This document shows positions 63,251 through 64,000 of a stretch of DNA of 64,000 bases, in pieces; the first letter of the stretch is position 1; the number at the start of each line of letters is the position of its first letter. Made by a program: the position numbers and the translations under genes. Below the pieces are notes generated by a model. The model saw nothing but the letters and a program-made list of their open reading frames with translations. It made no database searches and was not told the origin of the DNA. This DNA comes from Rhizobium grahamii CCGE 502 (GTDB lineage Bacteria > Pseudomonadota > Alphaproteobacteria > Rhizobiales > Rhizobiaceae), in NCBI RefSeq assembly GCF_000298315.2, contig NZ_AEYE02000033.1, forward strand, positions 117,333 through 181,332, read 5' to 3'.

Positions 63251-64000
63251 TCACGCCTGTCCCATCGTCTGGCTGTCGACCGTGACCTGGCCGGGCTCGA
63301 TGGCGGCGAGGATGAAGTCCTCAGCGGTCAGCTCGTGATGGCCGCGCAGCAGGATCTGCAGGTCGTCGTCATGGTCGAGGTCGACGATGGTGCGCACGAC
63401 GGTGCGGGTGTCGTCGCCGAGCGCCTCGTAGATGAAGGTGACCGAGCCGATCTGCGGCGTGTCGCCGTCGATCTGCAGGCCGGCGAAGGTCAGCGTGCCG
63501 TACTGGCCAAGCGCGGAGAGATCGATGCGGTCGCCGACGCCGAAGTCGAGGATCTCGTCATGGCCGGCGCCGTCGTTCTGAAGGCTGGCGACCGACTGGA
63601 AGACGAAGACGTCGTCGCCGTCGCCGCCAACCAGCACGTTGACCCTGGCCGAGGCGATGATCGTGTCGTCGCCGGAGCCGCAGCTGGCATTCTCGACGTC
63701 GAGGAGTGCGTCGTCGCCGATCTCCGCACCGGAAGCCTCGCCGCGCTCGAGATCGATGACGACACCGAGCACGGTGGCCGAGGCATCGTAGCAGTCGCTG
63801 CCGCTGCCGCCGTCCATCCGGTCGTCGCCGTCATCACCGCCGTTGCCGCTGCGGGCGAGCACGATGAAGACGTCGTCGCCGCTGCCGCCGTCGAGCCGGT
63901 CGTCACCGTCGCCGCCGACCAGGTGGTCGTCGCCACTGCGCCCGGCCACCTGATCGTCGCCACCCCCGCCATAAAGGATGTCGGTGCCGCTGCCGCCGGA
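63251..64000 (-). CDS. RTX-type calcium-binding secreted protein (C-terminal part, partial)
   Basis: The frame is open from the end of the window at 64000 and ends at 63251, giving about 249 residues. Several RTX nonapeptides are visible (GGSGTDILYGGGGDD, GGDGDDRLDGGSGDD, GGDGDDVFVF), followed by a typical post-RTX end (HDEILDFGVGDRIDLSALGQYG ... LTAEDFILA). This is the C-terminal secretion-signal side of a type I substrate; the N-terminal functional domain lies outside. It is 133 bp upstream of the broken HlyD-like gene and very likely its former cargo. The DNA is visibly more GC-rich than the rest of the window. Confidence 0.85.
   Translation of the reverse strand, partial: SGGSGTDILYGGGGDDQVAGRSGDDHLVGGDGDDRLDGGSGDDVFIVLARSGNGGDDGDDRMDGGSGSDCYDASATVLGVVIDLERGEASGAEIGDDALLDVENASCGSGDDTIIASARVNVLVGGDGDDVFVFQSVASLQNDGAGHDEILDFGVGDRIDLSALGQYGTLTFAGLQIDGDTPQIGSVTFIYEALGDDTRTVVRTIVDLDHDDDLQILLRGHHELTAEDFILAAIEPGQVTVDSQTMGQA

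Noticed and set aside
62728-63285. Plus-strand Gly/Asp-rich frame resembling a repeat protein
   Set aside because: It is antisense to the N-terminal part of the adaptor and the RTX gene end; no start signal.

Overview
The window reads as about 64 kb of an alphaproteobacterial genome. It is most like the Rhizobiaceae (Rhizobium/Ensifer/Agrobacterium group): GC-rich coding sequence, many tightly overlapping operons, several small rhizobial-type proteins of unknown function (a DUF982-like protein, zinc-ribbon proteins), and BMP-type and sugar-type ABC importers. The mix of catabolic islands, secretion systems and decayed genes suggests an accessory replicon or a flexible chromosomal region. I saw no rRNA, tRNA, CRISPR array or intact insertion sequence.

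Layout. (1) 1-8444: the tail of an unidentified gene, then a compact operon. It encodes a Rieske-only protein, a mononuclear-iron oxygenase subunit that lacks its Rieske cluster, a GST-like protein, an 8-oxoguanine-deaminase-like amidohydrolase, and a four-gene BMP-type ABC importer. The layout resembles the methylxanthine N-demethylase NdmCDE, so I propose uptake, demethylation and deamination of N-methylated purines. (2) 8445-13402: an ArsR-type regulator, a DEDD-type exonuclease, a lone AAA ATPase and a HAD phosphatase, with relics of an ABC ATPase and a LysE exporter between them. (3) 13505-19241: a GntR/UTRA repressor diverging from a sugar-type ABC importer plus a GNAT acetyltransferase; a perfect inverted repeat sits inside the importer promoter. 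(4) 19242-21279: a decaying stretch with two small genes and a frameshifted zeta-toxin-like relic. (5) 21280-29466: an operon for branched-chain amino acid (probably isoleucine) breakdown: SDR dehydrogenase, thiolase, acyl-CoA dehydrogenase, and E1alpha, E1beta, E2 and E3 of the branched-chain 2-oxoacid dehydrogenase. (6) 29555-32813: small proteins of unknown function. (7) 33212-36602: an SCO1-cytochrome c fusion and a Tat-exported multicopper oxidase, divergent from (8) 36879-47598: a type II secretion system (gspF-G-H-I-J-K-L-M, a GspC-like gene, inverted gspE, gspD, gspO). (9) 47608-49413: a LacI pseudogene and a frameshifted membrane protein. (10) 49745-60209: a 1770-residue modular protein followed by a CobW-type GTPase, a small unknown protein and a type I secretion ABC transporter with its adaptor. 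(11) 60345-64000: a PaaX-type repressor, a second type I adaptor broken by a 26-bp tandem duplication, and the C-terminal end of an RTX calcium-binding protein, in markedly more GC-rich DNA.

How the parts work together. The first three operons are uptake-plus-catabolism units typical of a soil or plant-associated bacterium. Regions 7-8 could form one extracellular oxidase module: Tat export of a folded copper oxidase, copper delivery by the SCO fusion, and outer-membrane passage through the T2SS. Region 10 looks like a self-contained type I secreted giant-protein operon. The pseudogenes between operons suggest the window was assembled from modules that are still being pruned.
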